Assembly: GCF_047607445.1 (NCBI RefSeq)
Contig: NZ_JBLKRT010000013.1
Location: 39,386-103,385 of the forward strand
Direction: 5' to 3'
Source: Crystallibacter sulfonylureivorans_A
GTDB taxonomy: Bacteria; Actinomycetota; Actinomycetes; Actinomycetales; Micrococcaceae
Length of the DNA: 64,000 nucleotides
The notes under the pieces were generated by a model, which was given only the letters and a program-made list of their open reading frames with translations, was not told the DNA's origin and searched no databases. Position 1 is the stretch's first letter; every line of letters starts with the position of its first letter. A program made the position numbers and the translations under genes. Shown here piece after piece: positions 37,079 to 47,076 of the stretch.

Positions 37079-39892
37079 CTAGACGCGCGGCTTTTCGCGC
37101 ATTTCGAAGGTCTCGATGATGTCGCCTTCCTTGAGGTCGTTGAACGACCCAAGTCCGATACCACATTCGAATCCTTCGCGGACCTCGGTCGCGTCGTCCT
37201 TGAACCGCTTCAGCGAGTCGACGGTGAGGTTGTCACCGATGACCTTGCCGTCCCGGCTGACCCGCGCCTTGGAATTACGGCGGATCGTGCCCGAGCGGAC
37301 GATGGAGCCGGCGATGTTTCCGAACTTGGAGGAACGGAAAATCTCGCGGATCTCGGCGGTGCCAAGCTGCGCCTCTTCGTACTCCGGCTTCAGCATGCCC
37401 TTGAGCGCCAGCTCAATGTCATCAATGGCCGCGTAGATGACCGAGTAGAAGCGCATGTCCACGCCTTCGCGCTCGGCCAGTTCCGCCACCCGCTCGGCCG
37501 GCTTCACGTTGAAGCCGATGATGATCGCGTTGTCCACGGTCGCCAGGTTGACGTCGTTCTGCGTGATCGCACCGACGCCGCGGTGGATGACCCGGAGCTG
37601 GACGTCCTCGCCCACATCGATCTTGAGCAGCGAGTCTTCCAGCGCCTCCACGGCACCGGACACGTCGCCCTTGAGGATGAGGTTGAGGGTGTCGACCTTG
37701 CCCTCGGCCACAGCCTTGTCGAAGTCTTCCAGGCTGATGCGCTTGCGGCGCTTGGCCAGCGCAGCGTTGCGGTCAGCGGCTTCGCGCTTCTCGGCAATCT
37801 GGCGGGCGGTACGCTCGTCGTCGGTCACCAGGAAGGTGTCGCCGGCGCGCGGCACCGTGGACAGACCCAGCACCTGGACCGGACGCGACGGTTCGGCTTC
37901 GGTGACGGACGCGCCGTCCTCGTCGAACATGGCACGCACACGGCCGTGGGCGCTGCCGGCAACGATCGCGTCGCCCACCCGCAGCGTTCCGGACTGGACC
38001 AGCACGGTTGCGACCGCACCGCGGCCCTTGTCCAGGTTCGCCTCGATCGCGATGCCGCGGGCGTCCTTGTTCGGGTTGGCCCGCAGGTCCAGCGCAGCAT
38101 CCGCGGTCAGCAGCACGGCCGAGAGCAGGTCGTCGATGTGCAGGCTCTCGCGGGCCGACACGTCAACGAACATGGTGTCGCCACCGTATTCCTCGGGAAC
38201 CAGGCCGTACTCGGTCAGCTGGCCACGGATCTTCTCCGGGTTGGCGCCGTCCTTGTCGATCTTGTTCACCGCGACGACGATCGGCACGTCGGCCGCCTGG
38301 GCGTGGTTCAAGGCTTCCACGGTCTGCGGCATGACGCCGTCGTCCGCGGCCACCACCAGGATGGCGATGTCGGTGACCTTCGCGCCGCGGGCACGCATGG
38401 CGGTGAACGCCTCGTGACCCGGGGTGTCGATGAAGGTGATCTTGCGATCACGGTCGTCGTGCTGGAAATCGATCTGGTAGGCACCGATGTGCTGGGTGAT
38501 GCCGCCGTGCTCGCCTTCACCGACCTGGGTGTTGCGGATGGCATCCAGCAGTCGCGTCTTACCGTGGTCGACGTGGCCCATGACCGTAACAACGGCCGGC
38601 CGCTTCTCCAGGTCATCTTCGCCTTCGGCCTCAAGCTCTGCGTCGAGGTCGATGTCGAACGAGTCAAGCAGTTCGCGCTCTTCGTCCTCCGGGGAGACAA
38701 CCTGGATCTTGTAGCCCAGTTCCACGCCCAGCAGTTCGAAGGTGTCTTCGTCCAAGGACTGGGTGGCCGTGGCCATCTCGCCAAGGTGGAACAGCACGGT
38801 GACCAGTGCTGCCGGATTCGCTTCGATCTTGTCGGCGAAATCGGTGATGGAGGAGCCGCGGCGCAGCCGGACAACGGTGTTGCCGTCGCCGCGGGGTACC
38901 GAGACACCGCCCAGCGACGGTGCGCTCATCTGCTCCAGTTCCTGGCGCTTGGCGCGCTTCGACTTGCGCTGCTTGCCGCGACCGGCGCCTCCCTTGCCAA
39001 AGGCACCCTGGGTACCGCCGCGACCGCGGCCGCCCTTGCCGAAGCCACCGCCGGCCGGCGGTCCGCCGGCACCGGGACGGCCCGGAGCGCCGCCCGGGGC
39101 ACCCGGACGGCCGGGAGCACCACCGCGGCCGGCCGGGGCCGGGCGCTCGGTGCGGTTAGGCATCATGCCGGGCGTCGGGCGGGAGCCGCCGGCGCCGCCG
39201 GGACGCGGAGCACCCGGACGGGGTGCACCGGGGCGCGGAGCACCGGGACGGGGTGCGGCTGCGCCGGGACGGGGTGCGGCCGGACGCGGGCCACCCTGGC
39301 CTGCGGCAGGACGCGGCCCACCCGGGCGCGGCATGCCCTGCGAGGTGGCAAACGGGTTGTTGCCCGGACGCGGTGCGCGCTCGGCATCGCGGTCGCCGCC
39401 ACGGCCGCGGGGCATGCCCTGCGAGGTGGCAAACGGGTTGTTGCCCGGACGCGGGCCACCGGGGCGCGGGGCACCCGGGCGCGCAGCGGCGGTGCCGCCG
39501 GGACGGGGTGCAGCGGATGCGGGCTTGGCCGCCGGAGCTTCAGCCGGTGCTTCGGCAGCAGGAGCTGCCGGGGCGGGCTTGGCCGGTTCTGCGGCCGGAG
39601 CCGGGGCCGGTGCTGCCGGAGCCGGGGCAGGAGTCGCCGGTGTTGCAGCCGGGGCTTCCGGTGCTGCCTTCGCAGCAGGCTTCGCGCCAGGCTTGGGAGC
39701 TGCCTTGGGGGCCGCCTGCTCGCTCTTCGGAGCGGCGGCGGGGAATGCGTCGCGAAGCTTCTTCACGACGGGTGCCTCAATGGTGGATGAGGCGGAACGG
39801 ACGAATTCGCCCAGTTCCTGCAGTTTGGACACTGCGTCTTTCGAGGTAATACCGAGCTCTTTTGCCAGCTCGTGTACGCGGACCTTGGCCAC
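37079..39892 (-). CDS. infB: Translation initiation factor IF-2
   Basis: GTPase that positions initiator tRNA. 937 residues: an N-terminal helical domain (1-50), a ~300-residue Ala/Pro/Gly/Arg low-complexity region with the 13-residue segment GNNPFATSQGMPR present twice, then the G domain with GHVDHGKT (about 438-445), and domains II-IV. GTG 39892. The long disordered N-terminus is normal for actinobacterial IF-2. Part of rimP-nusA-ylxR-infB-rbfA. Confidence 0.97.
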   Translation of the reverse strand: MAKVRVHELAKELGITSKDAVSKLQELGEFVRSASSTIEAPVVKKLRDAFPAAAPKSEQAAPKAAPKPGAKPAAKAAPEAPAATPATPAPAPAAPAPAPAAEPAKPAPAAPAAEAPAEAPAAKPASAAPRPGGTAAARPGAPRPGGPRPGNNPFATSQGMPRGRGGDRDAERAPRPGNNPFATSQGMPRPGGPRPAAGQGGPRPAAPRPGAAAPRPGAPRPGAPRPGAPRPGGAGGSRPTPGMMPNRTERPAPAGRGGAPGRPGAPGGAPGRPGAGGPPAGGGFGKGGRGRGGTQGAFGKGGAGRGKQRKSKRAKRQELEQMSAPSLGGVSVPRGDGNTVVRLRRGSSITDFADKIEANPAALVTVLFHLGEMATATQSLDEDTFELLGVELGYKIQVVSPEDEERELLDSFDIDLDAELEAEGEDDLEKRPAVVTVMGHVDHGKTRLLDAIRNTQVGEGEHGGITQHIGAYQIDFQHDDRDRKITFIDTPGHEAFTAMRARGAKVTDIAILVVAADDGVMPQTVEALNHAQAADVPIVVAVNKIDKDGANPEKIRGQLTEYGLVPEEYGGDTMFVDVSARESLHIDDLLSAVLLTADAALDLRANPNKDARGIAIEANLDKGRGAVATVLVQSGTLRVGDAIVAGSAHGRVRAMFDEDGASVTEAEPSRPVQVLGLSTVPRAGDTFLVTDDERTARQIAEKREAADRNAALAKRRKRISLEDFDKAVAEGKVDTLNLILKGDVSGAVEALEDSLLKIDVGEDVQLRVIHRGVGAITQNDVNLATVDNAIIIGFNVKPAERVAELAEREGVDMRFYSVIYAAIDDIELALKGMLKPEYEEAQLGTAEIREIFRSSKFGNIAGSIVRSGTIRRNSKARVSRDGKVIGDNLTVDSLKRFKDDATEVREGFECGIGLGSFNDLKEGDIIETFEMREKPRV

Positions 39893-39959
39893 ATTTCTCC
39901 TGTCTCGGTCCGCACGAGGCAGGGCTGCCGGGCACGAACCGTCTATTTCTTGCTGCGGC

Positions 39960-39980
39960 TTTCAGCAGAATCGGCTGAAA
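39960..39980 (-). other. Small inverted repeat upstream of infB
   Basis: TTTCAGC and GCTGAAA with 7 bases between, in the 162-base ylxR-infB gap. It could be an attenuator-like hairpin in the nusA-infB transcript; weak evidence. Confidence 0.3.
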
Positions 39981-40054
39981 TACCGCGGGCGGAGCACAAT
40001 GAAGTACTCATCACTTGGCACTCATCGGGTTTCCATCAGTTTTCTGACCCGCTT

Positions 40055-40408
40055 TCAGGTTGGACGGTTGGTGTGACGAGGTCCCGCCGTGGCGGCCTCG
40101 TCGTGAGCACGGAGCTGGTCTACAACGGCGCTGCTGTCGACTTTGGCCCGGAAGGCCCTGCCGAAGGCATGCCGCTTGACTGCCAGTTCCACGCATTCCG
40201 GTTCGCGGTGCATCCAGGCACCGCGTCCGGGCCTGCGGCGGACAGGATCGACGACGACGGTGGCAACGCCACCAATTTCCTCGACTGCCAGCCGCAGCAG
40301 AACGGCCTGATCTTCCCGGCGCCGGCAGCCAATGCAGGTCCGCTGGGGCGGCGCGGCCTCGAGGGCACGCTGCTGCATGGGTTTGTGACTGTCGGGAAAC
40401 CCGGCCAT
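40055..40408 (-). CDS. ylxR: YlxR family RNA-binding protein (DUF448)
   Basis: Small nucleic-acid-binding protein always found in the nusA-infB operon. 117 residues; PQRTCIGCRRRED and RRPGRGAWMHREPECVELA are the family signature, with the two CxxC cysteines here. C-terminal basic tail ends in RHTNRPT. ATG 40408. Confidence 0.94.
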   Translation of the reverse strand: MAGFPDSHKPMQQRALEAAPPQRTCIGCRRREDQAVLLRLAVEEIGGVATVVVDPVRRRPGRGAWMHREPECVELAVKRHAFGRAFRAKVDSSAVVDQLRAHDEAATAGPRHTNRPT

Positions 40409-40484
40409 GGATATTCTACCGCTTCCAGTGCCCGGCCAACGAACCGAGCGTGTTTCAGGCGCGTGGCCTGGTGGGTCTTCGCTT

Positions 40485-41468
40485 CTACCGCCGCTGTTCC
40501 GCGGTGGCGGCGTCCGAGACGATATCGATCCGCCAGCCCGTCAGTTTAGCGGCAAGCCGGGCGTTCTGGCCTTCCTTGCCGATGGCCAGCGAGAGCTGGT
40601 AATCCGGTACCACCACGCGGGCGGAGCGGGTATCGGCATCGGTGATGGTCACCGAGCTGACCCGCGACGGCGACAGCGCACTGGCGATGAACGTCGCAGG
40701 ATCCTCGCTGAAGTCAACAATGTCGATCTTCTCGTCGTGCAGCTCGGTCATCACGGCGCGCACGCGCGAGCCCATCTCGCCGATGCAGGCGCCCTTGGCG
40801 TTCAGTCCGGGCACATTGGCCTTGACGGCGATCTTGGTGCGGTGTCCGGCCTCGCGGGCCAGGGCCACGATCTCCACGCTCTTGTCCGCAATCTCGGGAA
40901 CCTCGAGTTCGAAAAGCTTGCGCACCAGCCCGGGGTGTGAACGGGACAACGTGATCGACGGTCCCTTCATGCCGCGGTGGACATCCACCACGTAGGCCCG
41001 CAGCCGGGTGCCGTGCTGGTAGCTCTCCCCCGGCACCTGCTCGGGCGGCGGGAGCAGCGCTTCCACGGTTCCCAGATCCACCTGGACCATGTGCGGGTTG
41101 TGGCCCTGCTGGATCAAACCGGAGACCAGTTCGCCCTCCTTGCCGCGGAATGCGCCCAGCACGTTGTCGTCCTCGGCGTCGCGCAGGCGTTGCAGGATGA
41201 TCTGGCGCGCAGTGCTCGCGGCGATCCGGCCGAACCCGCTGGGCGTATCGTCGAACTCGCCCACCACGGTGCCGTCGTCGTCCACCTCTGCGGCCCAGAT
41301 GGTCACATGTCCGCTTTTCCGGTCCAGCTCGGCGCGGGCACGCTCGATCGAGCCCGGAGACTTGTGATAGGCCACCAGCAGAGCCTGCTCGATGGTGGGG
41401 ATCAGCAGGTCCAGCGGAATTTCGCGTTCGCGCTCAAGCAGCCGCAGGGCGCTCATATCGATATCCAT
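40485..41468 (-). CDS. nusA: Transcription termination/antitermination factor NusA
   Basis: Binds RNA polymerase and nascent RNA. 327 residues: NusA N-terminal domain (1-110), S1 domain (about 110-180), and two KH domains, with GACIGEMGSRVRAV and AIGKEGQNARLAAKL GxxG loops. No C-terminal acidic repeats, as usual outside gamma-proteobacteria. ATG 41468 is one base past the rimP TGA; GAGGAGG lies upstream. Confidence 0.97.
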   Translation of the reverse strand: MDIDMSALRLLEREREIPLDLLIPTIEQALLVAYHKSPGSIERARAELDRKSGHVTIWAAEVDDDGTVVGEFDDTPSGFGRIAASTARQIILQRLRDAEDDNVLGAFRGKEGELVSGLIQQGHNPHMVQVDLGTVEALLPPPEQVPGESYQHGTRLRAYVVDVHRGMKGPSITLSRSHPGLVRKLFELEVPEIADKSVEIVALAREAGHRTKIAVKANVPGLNAKGACIGEMGSRVRAVMTELHDEKIDIVDFSEDPATFIASALSPSRVSSVTITDADTRSARVVVPDYQLSLAIGKEGQNARLAAKLTGWRIDIVSDAATAEQRR

Positions 41469-41469
41469 C

Positions 41470-42099
41470 TCAGGCCTCCTCCTCGTTCTCCAGCTCGCCG
41501 TTGGTCTCGGCAGACAGTTTTTCCAGTACTTCTTCTTCGTCCAACCGCGCAAACTCCACTTCCACCTTGCCGGAGCGAATGTTCGCGAACTCCACCTGGA
41601 CCGGTTCCCCGGGGCGGGGCTTCATGCCCTTTTTCGGGGCTTCTTCCGGCCGCATGGTCACGCCGTCGGCGCCTACGTCCAGCACGCGGCCGGTGAAGTC
41701 CTCACCGGCCACCAGCTTGACCTTGACCAGTCTGCCCACGTTCCGGCGCCAATGGCGCGGCTGCGTCAGCGGCCGGCTTAGGCCTGGCGAAGAGACCTCC
41801 AGGCTGTAGGGCCGGCCGTCGTCCTGCGGGTCCTCATCCAGAGTCTTGGAGAGCGTCTGTGAAACTTCGGCGATGGCGTCCAGCCCGACGCCGCCCGTCT
41901 GGTCCTCGGGCAGGTCGACGATGACATGTACGGTGCGGAGGGCTCCGGCAACCCGGATCTCAACGTCCTCGAGGAACAATCCGTGGGATTCCACGGCCTG
42001 TTCCAGCAGCTCTTTCAGGCGTGCGGCTTCCGCGATCGTGTCGGTACCGGATTTCCCTCCGGTAGTGGGCACGCCGCCTTGATTGCGCCGCTGGGCCAT
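41470..42099 (-). CDS. rimP: Ribosome maturation factor RimP
   Basis: 30S assembly factor. 209 residues, with the conserved DLPEDQTGGVGLDAIAEVS and SLEVSSPGLSRPL motifs and an acidic C-terminus (EEEVLEKL...ENEEEA). ATG 42099 has GGGAG close upstream. First gene of the nusA-infB operon and divergent from the DUF4439 gene across 49 bases. Confidence 0.95.
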   Translation of the reverse strand: MAQRRNQGGVPTTGGKSGTDTIAEAARLKELLEQAVESHGLFLEDVEIRVAGALRTVHVIVDLPEDQTGGVGLDAIAEVSQTLSKTLDEDPQDDGRPYSLEVSSPGLSRPLTQPRHWRRNVGRLVKVKLVAGEDFTGRVLDVGADGVTMRPEEAPKKGMKPRPGEPVQVEFANIRSGKVEVEFARLDEEEVLEKLSAETNGELENEEEA

Positions 42100-42148
42100 G
42101 CTGTCTCCCTGTTCTGGTGAGTCTGACTTCTAGACTAGCGACTTTACC

Positions 42149-43276
42149 GTGAGTGGTGGCCTCCCGCCGCCAGCAACTGCCCCCGCCGGTGCAGCGGACG
42201 CCAAACCCGTGACATCATCATCAGTTGTGGGATCTACTTCAAGGCGCCGGGACGGCGGACCAGCCACGCTATCCCGGGCCTGGCGCCGGGTGCCGCTGCT
42301 GTTGTTGACCGCTGCGCTCGTGGTCAGCACCGGGACCGTGGTGGCGAGCATCACCGCGTCGGCTCCGCCGCCGAGCACCACGGAGCAGGCGCGCTTGGAC
42401 GCCTTGGCAGGGCTTGAGGGCCTGGCGGCTGCCTTTGAGAAGCACGACGACGGCGACTCCCCCACCGCTGCCCTGCTCCGCAGCCAGGCCGACCTGCTGA
42501 CGCTGACCACGTCGTGGCCCTCCGGCTCCCCGGCGGCCGCTGAAACCACCGAGGTTCCGTCCGCCGCCGGCCCCGACGCACCGCCGGCCCCCCAACAGCC
42601 CGGAGCCGAGGATCTGGCCGAACTGGCCGGCAGCTTGCTCGCCGACGCCCGCGAGACTGACCCAGGACTCGCCCGGCTACTCGCCTCGATCGGTGCATCC
42701 CTCTACGCCCAAGCGCAGACGCTGCCGGGAGGAACCGCGGTGGCGCCACCGTGGGAAGATCCGGAAATACCGCTGGAACCCACCGGTTGTCCTGCTGAGG
42801 CGCCCACGGAGGACGAAAGCGGGCCGGCAACGCCCGCCTCGCCCACGACGGCGGAAGCCATCGCCGTCGTCGTCCTCAGCCAGGAGCGCCTGGCCTACGC
42901 CTATGAAACCGTGCTGCCGCACCTGGCCGGCGCGGACCGTGCGGCCGCCGCGGCCAGGCTCGCCGCCCATACCGACTCCGCGGAACACTGGCGATCGCTG
43001 GCAGTGGCCGAGTGCCTCGACCTGCCGTTGCCCGAACCGGCCTACCCCTTGGGCGACGAGTTCGCCAGCGACCCGCTTCCCGCGCTGGAGGATGCCGAAG
43101 CCGCCGCCCTCGCCCCACTGGCCGACCTGGTCGCGCTCAGCGATGGAACAGTGCGGGAACACGCGGTGGCCGGGTTCGCCGAGGCTGCCACGGAACTCGC
43201 CGCGTCAGCCGGCGAGGTGCTGCCGGCACCGGGCCTGGACGACGAGCTGCGGGCCGCTCCCACCACTGCCCCGTGA
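42149..43276 (+). CDS. DUF4439 (ferritin-like) membrane-anchored protein
   Basis: 375 residues: N-terminal hydrophobic anchor at about 48-72 (VPLLLLTAALVVSTGTVVA), a Pro/Ala/Glu-rich extracellular linker, and a C-terminal four-helix ferritin-like domain (about 230-370). Function unknown. GTG 42149; a TAGACT box about 12 bases upstream suggests a near-leaderless mRNA. The stop overlaps the kinase GTG (GTGA), so it is coupled to it. Confidence 0.82.
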   Translation: MSGGLPPPATAPAGAADAKPVTSSSVVGSTSRRRDGGPATLSRAWRRVPLLLLTAALVVSTGTVVASITASAPPPSTTEQARLDALAGLEGLAAAFEKHDDGDSPTAALLRSQADLLTLTTSWPSGSPAAAETTEVPSAAGPDAPPAPQQPGAEDLAELAGSLLADARETDPGLARLLASIGASLYAQAQTLPGGTAVAPPWEDPEIPLEPTGCPAEAPTEDESGPATPASPTTAEAIAVVVLSQERLAYAYETVLPHLAGADRAAAAARLAAHTDSAEHWRSLAVAECLDLPLPEPAYPLGDEFASDPLPALEDAEAAALAPLADLVALSDGTVREHAVAGFAEAATELAASAGEVLPAPGLDDELRAAPTTAP

Positions 43277-44280
43277 ACGCCGACGTAGACCTGCCCCCGG
43301 GGCTGCGCCGCAGCGCGGCCGGATCTGCTGCAGGCCGGGACTGGCTGCGAGGCTTCAACGACCTTTATGCCGGGATCATGCGGGACTGGAATCTACAAGC
43401 TACGCCCGGCGGCCCGTGGTTCGGCCAGACCGCGGCGGTCTTCCCCGTGCTGGCGCCCGATGGTGCTGCTGCGGTCCTGAAGCTGACTGTTCCGCATCCC
43501 GAGGCCGCCGGCGAAGCCCGGGCCCTTGCGCTTTGGGACGGCCGCGGAGCCGTCCGGCTGCTGGCCGATCGCGGCCCCTTCGTGCTGTTGCTGGAACGCC
43601 TCGATGCCGGCCGGCCGCTCTCGGCCGTCCCGCTGGGTGACACCGTCGGCATCTGGGGCGGACTGATGCGCCAGTTGCAGCCGTCCCCGGCCCCAGCTTC
43701 AGCCCTGGCCCCGGCCCCGGCCCCGGCCCCGGCAGGCAGCTTCGACCAGGTCTCGGCCTTGGCGGAAGAATGGACGGACACCCTCCCGGCCCGTTGGCTT
43801 GAACTGGGCAAGCCCTTCCCCACCTGGCTGCTGGAGTGCGCCTTGGAAGTCTGCCAGGTCCGTGGCAGCGTTGGCCGGCGGGAGGACCGCGACGTCCTGC
43901 TGCACAGCGACCTGCACTACGGGAACATCCTGGCCCGGCTGGACTTCCCGGACCGTTTTGCCGCCATTGACCCCAAGCCGCTAATCGGCGAACCCGAATT
44001 TGCCGTCGCGCCGATGCTCTGGAACCGGATCGCCGAGTTGTCTACCGCCGATGCCGGCCGCCATCTGCACCGCCGCTGCGTGGAGCTGGCCGAAGCGGCA
44101 GGACTGGACCCGGAGACCGCCCGCGAATGGGCGGTGGCGCGCGAGGTGGACAATGCCCTGGACTACCTGCAGACCCGTTCGGCTAGTGACGCCCTGCGGT
44201 CGCTCTGGGTCGCGTCCACGCTGGCCGGCAGGACCCTGCCGGATCTTCCGCCTGCGCATGCCTTGCCGGTACCGGCCTGA
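43273..44280 (+). CDS. APH/streptomycin-6-kinase-like phosphotransferase
   Basis: 335 residues of the aminoglycoside/hydroxyurea antibiotic-resistance kinase family. The catalytic motif HSDLHYGNIL starts at His211 with Asp213, followed by the metal-binding AIDPKP. Ala/Pro low-complexity (hexanucleotide repeat, about 145-153) sits between the two lobes. Coupled to the DUF4439 gene. Whether it inactivates a drug or phosphorylates a metabolite cannot be told from sequence. Confidence 0.85.
   Translation: MNADVDLPPGLRRSAAGSAAGRDWLRGFNDLYAGIMRDWNLQATPGGPWFGQTAAVFPVLAPDGAAAVLKLTVPHPEAAGEARALALWDGRGAVRLLADRGPFVLLLERLDAGRPLSAVPLGDTVGIWGGLMRQLQPSPAPASALAPAPAPAPAGSFDQVSALAEEWTDTLPARWLELGKPFPTWLLECALEVCQVRGSVGRREDRDVLLHSDLHYGNILARLDFPDRFAAIDPKPLIGEPEFAVAPMLWNRIAELSTADAGRHLHRRCVELAEAAGLDPETAREWAVAREVDNALDYLQTRSASDALRSLWVASTLAGRTLPDLPPAHALPVPA
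43707..43730 (+). repeat. Four-copy hexanucleotide (GGCCCC) microsatellite in the kinase gene
   Basis: In-frame repeat encoding alternating Ala-Pro between the kinase lobes. Changes in copy number would keep the frame. Confidence 0.7.
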
Positions 44281-44311
44281 GCGGTTGGCCCGAGCCTAGG
44301 GCCGGCACTGC

Positions 44312-45112
44312 TCAACGGCCGAGCACGTTCTCCTGCAGCACGTCATAGCCCAGCTTAAGAATCAACGCGGCGACGACGAACAAGAAGACCACCCGGATGA
44401 ATTTGCTGCCCTGCGTGACGGCCATCCGCGCGCCGACGTACCCCCCGGCCATGTTGACCAGGCCGAGCACCAGCCCGAGTCCCCACAGCAGCGCGCCGCT
44501 CGGCAGGAAGAAGGCCAAGGCGCCCAGGTTGGTCGCCATGTTGACGATCTTGGCCTTGGCACTGGAAGCCAGGAAGTTGTATCCCAGCAGTGCCACCATC
44601 GCGATGATCAGGAACGAGCCGGTGCCGGGCCCGATCAGTCCGTCATAAAAACCGATGACCAGACCGATTCCCGCCGCGGCGCCCAGGTGCCGGACGCCCT
44701 GGTACCGCAGCCGCGTCAAGGTACCGGCCGTTGGCCGCAGCGCGGTGAACACGGCCACCGCGATCAGCGCCACCACGATGATCGGTTTGAAGACCTCGGC
44801 CGGCAGCACGGTGGCCACAATGGCTCCGCCGAAACTGCCGGCCAGCGCTACGCCTGCCATCGGCAGGGCGGTTTTCAGATCCGGATGCGCCCGGCGGTAA
44901 TAGGTCACTGCGCTGGTGGTGGTGCCGAAAATCGACCCCATCTTGTTGGTGGCCAGCGCCTGGACCGGGCTGATCCCGGGAACCAGGAGCAGGACCGGCA
45001 GTTGGATCAGGCCGCCGCCGCCCACCACAGCGTCCACCCAGCCCGCAGCAAAGCCACCCACCACCACGAGGGCGAGGGTGGCCAGCTGCAGTTCTTCGAG
45101 TCCGGAAATCAC
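44312..45112 (-). CDS. TSUP family permease (TauE/SafE type)
   Basis: 266 residues, about eight helices; GWVDAVVGGGGLIQLP and its second-half echo YDGLIGPGTGSFLI are the two inverted repeats of the sulfite/organosulfonate exporter family. The exported or imported anion is unknown. GTG 45112 overlaps the proS stop. Confidence 0.88.
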   Translation of the reverse strand: MISGLEELQLATLALVVVGGFAAGWVDAVVGGGGLIQLPVLLLVPGISPVQALATNKMGSIFGTTTSAVTYYRRAHPDLKTALPMAGVALAGSFGGAIVATVLPAEVFKPIIVVALIAVAVFTALRPTAGTLTRLRYQGVRHLGAAAGIGLVIGFYDGLIGPGTGSFLIIAMVALLGYNFLASSAKAKIVNMATNLGALAFFLPSGALLWGLGLVLGLVNMAGGYVGARMAVTQGSKFIRVVFLFVVAALILKLGYDVLQENVLGR

Positions 45113-46908
45113 TTCCCGGCGAGGGCAGCCAAGTGCGCGGCCGCCATGCCCACCGGCACGTTTTCGGCCTGGCCGGTGGACCTGTCCTTGATTTCGACGA
45201 CGCCGTCGGCCAATCCCCGGCCAACCACCACGATGGTGGGCACACCGATCAGTTCGGCATCGGAGAACTTCACGCCCGGGGAGACCTTGGGCCGGTCGTC
45301 GTAGATGACCTCGATGCCGGCGCCGGACAGCTCCTCGGCCAGCTTGTTGGCCGCCTCGAAGATCTCCTCGCCCTTGCCGGTGGCGACAATATGCACGTGG
45401 GCCGGGGCCACATTGCGGGGCCACACCAGGCCCTTGTCGTCGTGGTTCGCCTCGGCCAGGGCCGCCACCGCGCGGGTGACCCCGACGCCGTAGGACCCCA
45501 TCGTGACGGTAGCGAGTTTGCCGTTGCGGTCCAGGACCTGCAGTCCCAGCGCTTCGGCGTACTTGCGGCCGAGCTGGAAGATGTGGCCCATTTCGATACC
45601 GCGGGCCGCCTCCAGCGGACCGGAACCGTCGGGCGCCGGATCACCTTCACGGACCTCGACGGACTCGATGATGCCGTCCCACTGGAAGTCGCGGCCGGCC
45701 ACCAGCCCGAACACGTGCTTGCCGTCCAGGTTCGCGCCGGTGATCCAGCGCGAGCCCGGCACCACCCGGGGATCCACCAGATACAGCAGACCGGTGGCGG
45801 ACTCGGTTCCCAGCACCGCGGCGTCCAGGCTTTCGCCGGGCCCGATGTATCCCTTGACCAAGCCGGGGTGCCGCTTCAGGTCGTCCTCTGTGGCGGCCTC
45901 GACCTCGACCTCGCCGCCGATCGGCAGGAAGGCGCCGATGTTCGCCTCGACGCGCTTGAGATCGACGGCGCGGTCGCCGGGCACCCCAATGACCACGACG
46001 ATCCGCTCGCCGGTGGGCAGTTTGACCGCCAAGACGACGTTCTTCAACGTATCGGCCGCAGTCCATTCCGCGTCCGTGCGCGGTGCCAACTGGTTGGCCG
46101 CAGCCACCAGGGTCTCGATGGTCGGCGTGTCCGGAGTGTCCTTCACCTCGGCAGCTGGCGCGTCCACGTAGTCGATAGGTTCCGGCGCCACGGTGGTGAC
46201 GGCCTCGACGTTCGCAGCGTAGCCGCCCGGAGAACGGACGAATGTGTCCTCACCGACCACGGTGGGATGCAGGAACTCCTCGCTCTTGGATCCGCCCATG
46301 GCGCCGGAGGTTGCCTTGACCGTCACCACTTCCAGGCCGAGCCGCTCGAAGATCCGCAGGTAGGCGCGGCGGTGCGCGTCGTAGCTGATGTCCAGGCCCT
46401 CGTCGTCAATATCAAAGGAATAGGAATCCTTCATGATGAATTCGCGGCCGCGCAGCAGCCCGGCGCGCGGGCGGGCCTCGTCCCGGTACTTGTTCTGGAT
46501 TTGGTACAGGGTGACGGGCAGGTCCTTGTACGAGGAGTACAGGTCCTTGACCAGCAGGGTGAACATTTCCTCGTGCGTGGGTGCCAGCAGGTAGTCCGCA
46601 CCCTTGCGGTCCTGCAGCCGGAACAGCCCCTCGCCGTATTCGGTCCAGCGGTTGGTCGCCTCGTACGGTTCACGCGGCAGCAACGCCGGGAAGTGCACTT
46701 CCTGGGCACCGATCGCGCTCATCTCCTCGCGGACGACCGCCTCCACCTTGGCCAGCACTTTCAGCCCCAGCGGCAACCAGGAGTAGATGCCGGGGGCGGC
46801 GCGGCGGATGTACCCGGCGCGCACCAGCAGCTTGTGGCTGGCCACTTCGGCGTCTACCGGGTCATCGCGCAGGGTGCGCAGGAACAAGCTGGACAGGCGA
46901 AGAACCAC
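45109..46908 (-). CDS. proS: Prolyl-tRNA synthetase (bacterial type with editing insert)
   Basis: Class II synthetase of 599 residues. Motif 1 region around GLKVLAKVEAVVREEM, motif 2 in FRDEARPRAGLLRGREFIMKD-like segment (NKYRDEARPRAGLLRGREF), an insertion domain at about 225-390 with the K/VG editing features, and motif 3 GVGVTRAVAALAE. GTG 46908 without a clear Shine-Dalgarno. Coupled to the TSUP gene downstream. Confidence 0.97.
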   Translation of the reverse strand: MVLRLSSLFLRTLRDDPVDAEVASHKLLVRAGYIRRAAPGIYSWLPLGLKVLAKVEAVVREEMSAIGAQEVHFPALLPREPYEATNRWTEYGEGLFRLQDRKGADYLLAPTHEEMFTLLVKDLYSSYKDLPVTLYQIQNKYRDEARPRAGLLRGREFIMKDSYSFDIDDEGLDISYDAHRRAYLRIFERLGLEVVTVKATSGAMGGSKSEEFLHPTVVGEDTFVRSPGGYAANVEAVTTVAPEPIDYVDAPAAEVKDTPDTPTIETLVAAANQLAPRTDAEWTAADTLKNVVLAVKLPTGERIVVVIGVPGDRAVDLKRVEANIGAFLPIGGEVEVEAATEDDLKRHPGLVKGYIGPGESLDAAVLGTESATGLLYLVDPRVVPGSRWITGANLDGKHVFGLVAGRDFQWDGIIESVEVREGDPAPDGSGPLEAARGIEMGHIFQLGRKYAEALGLQVLDRNGKLATVTMGSYGVGVTRAVAALAEANHDDKGLVWPRNVAPAHVHIVATGKGEEIFEAANKLAEELSGAGIEVIYDDRPKVSPGVKFSDAELIGVPTIVVVGRGLADGVVEIKDRSTGQAENVPVGMAAAHLAALAGK

Positions 46909-47076
46909 TGCAAGAATCCGTTTCTCAAGGCTTGGGCCAGCACCGGCCCGCGAAAACAACTGCCTTCTAATCTACTGGCTCGGCGCGCATGCTTGCGACC
47001 AGCGGCGGCGTACCGCAATTTGTCAGCGCGGACCCCGCAGCAGCGCCGGGGGCCACCGGCCGGGATAACGGTGCGG

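Noticed and set aside
37583..39790. 735-codon plus-strand frame opposite infB
   Set aside because: Shadow of IF-2; its Gly/Arg/Thr-rich end is simply the reverse of the IF-2 low-complexity region.
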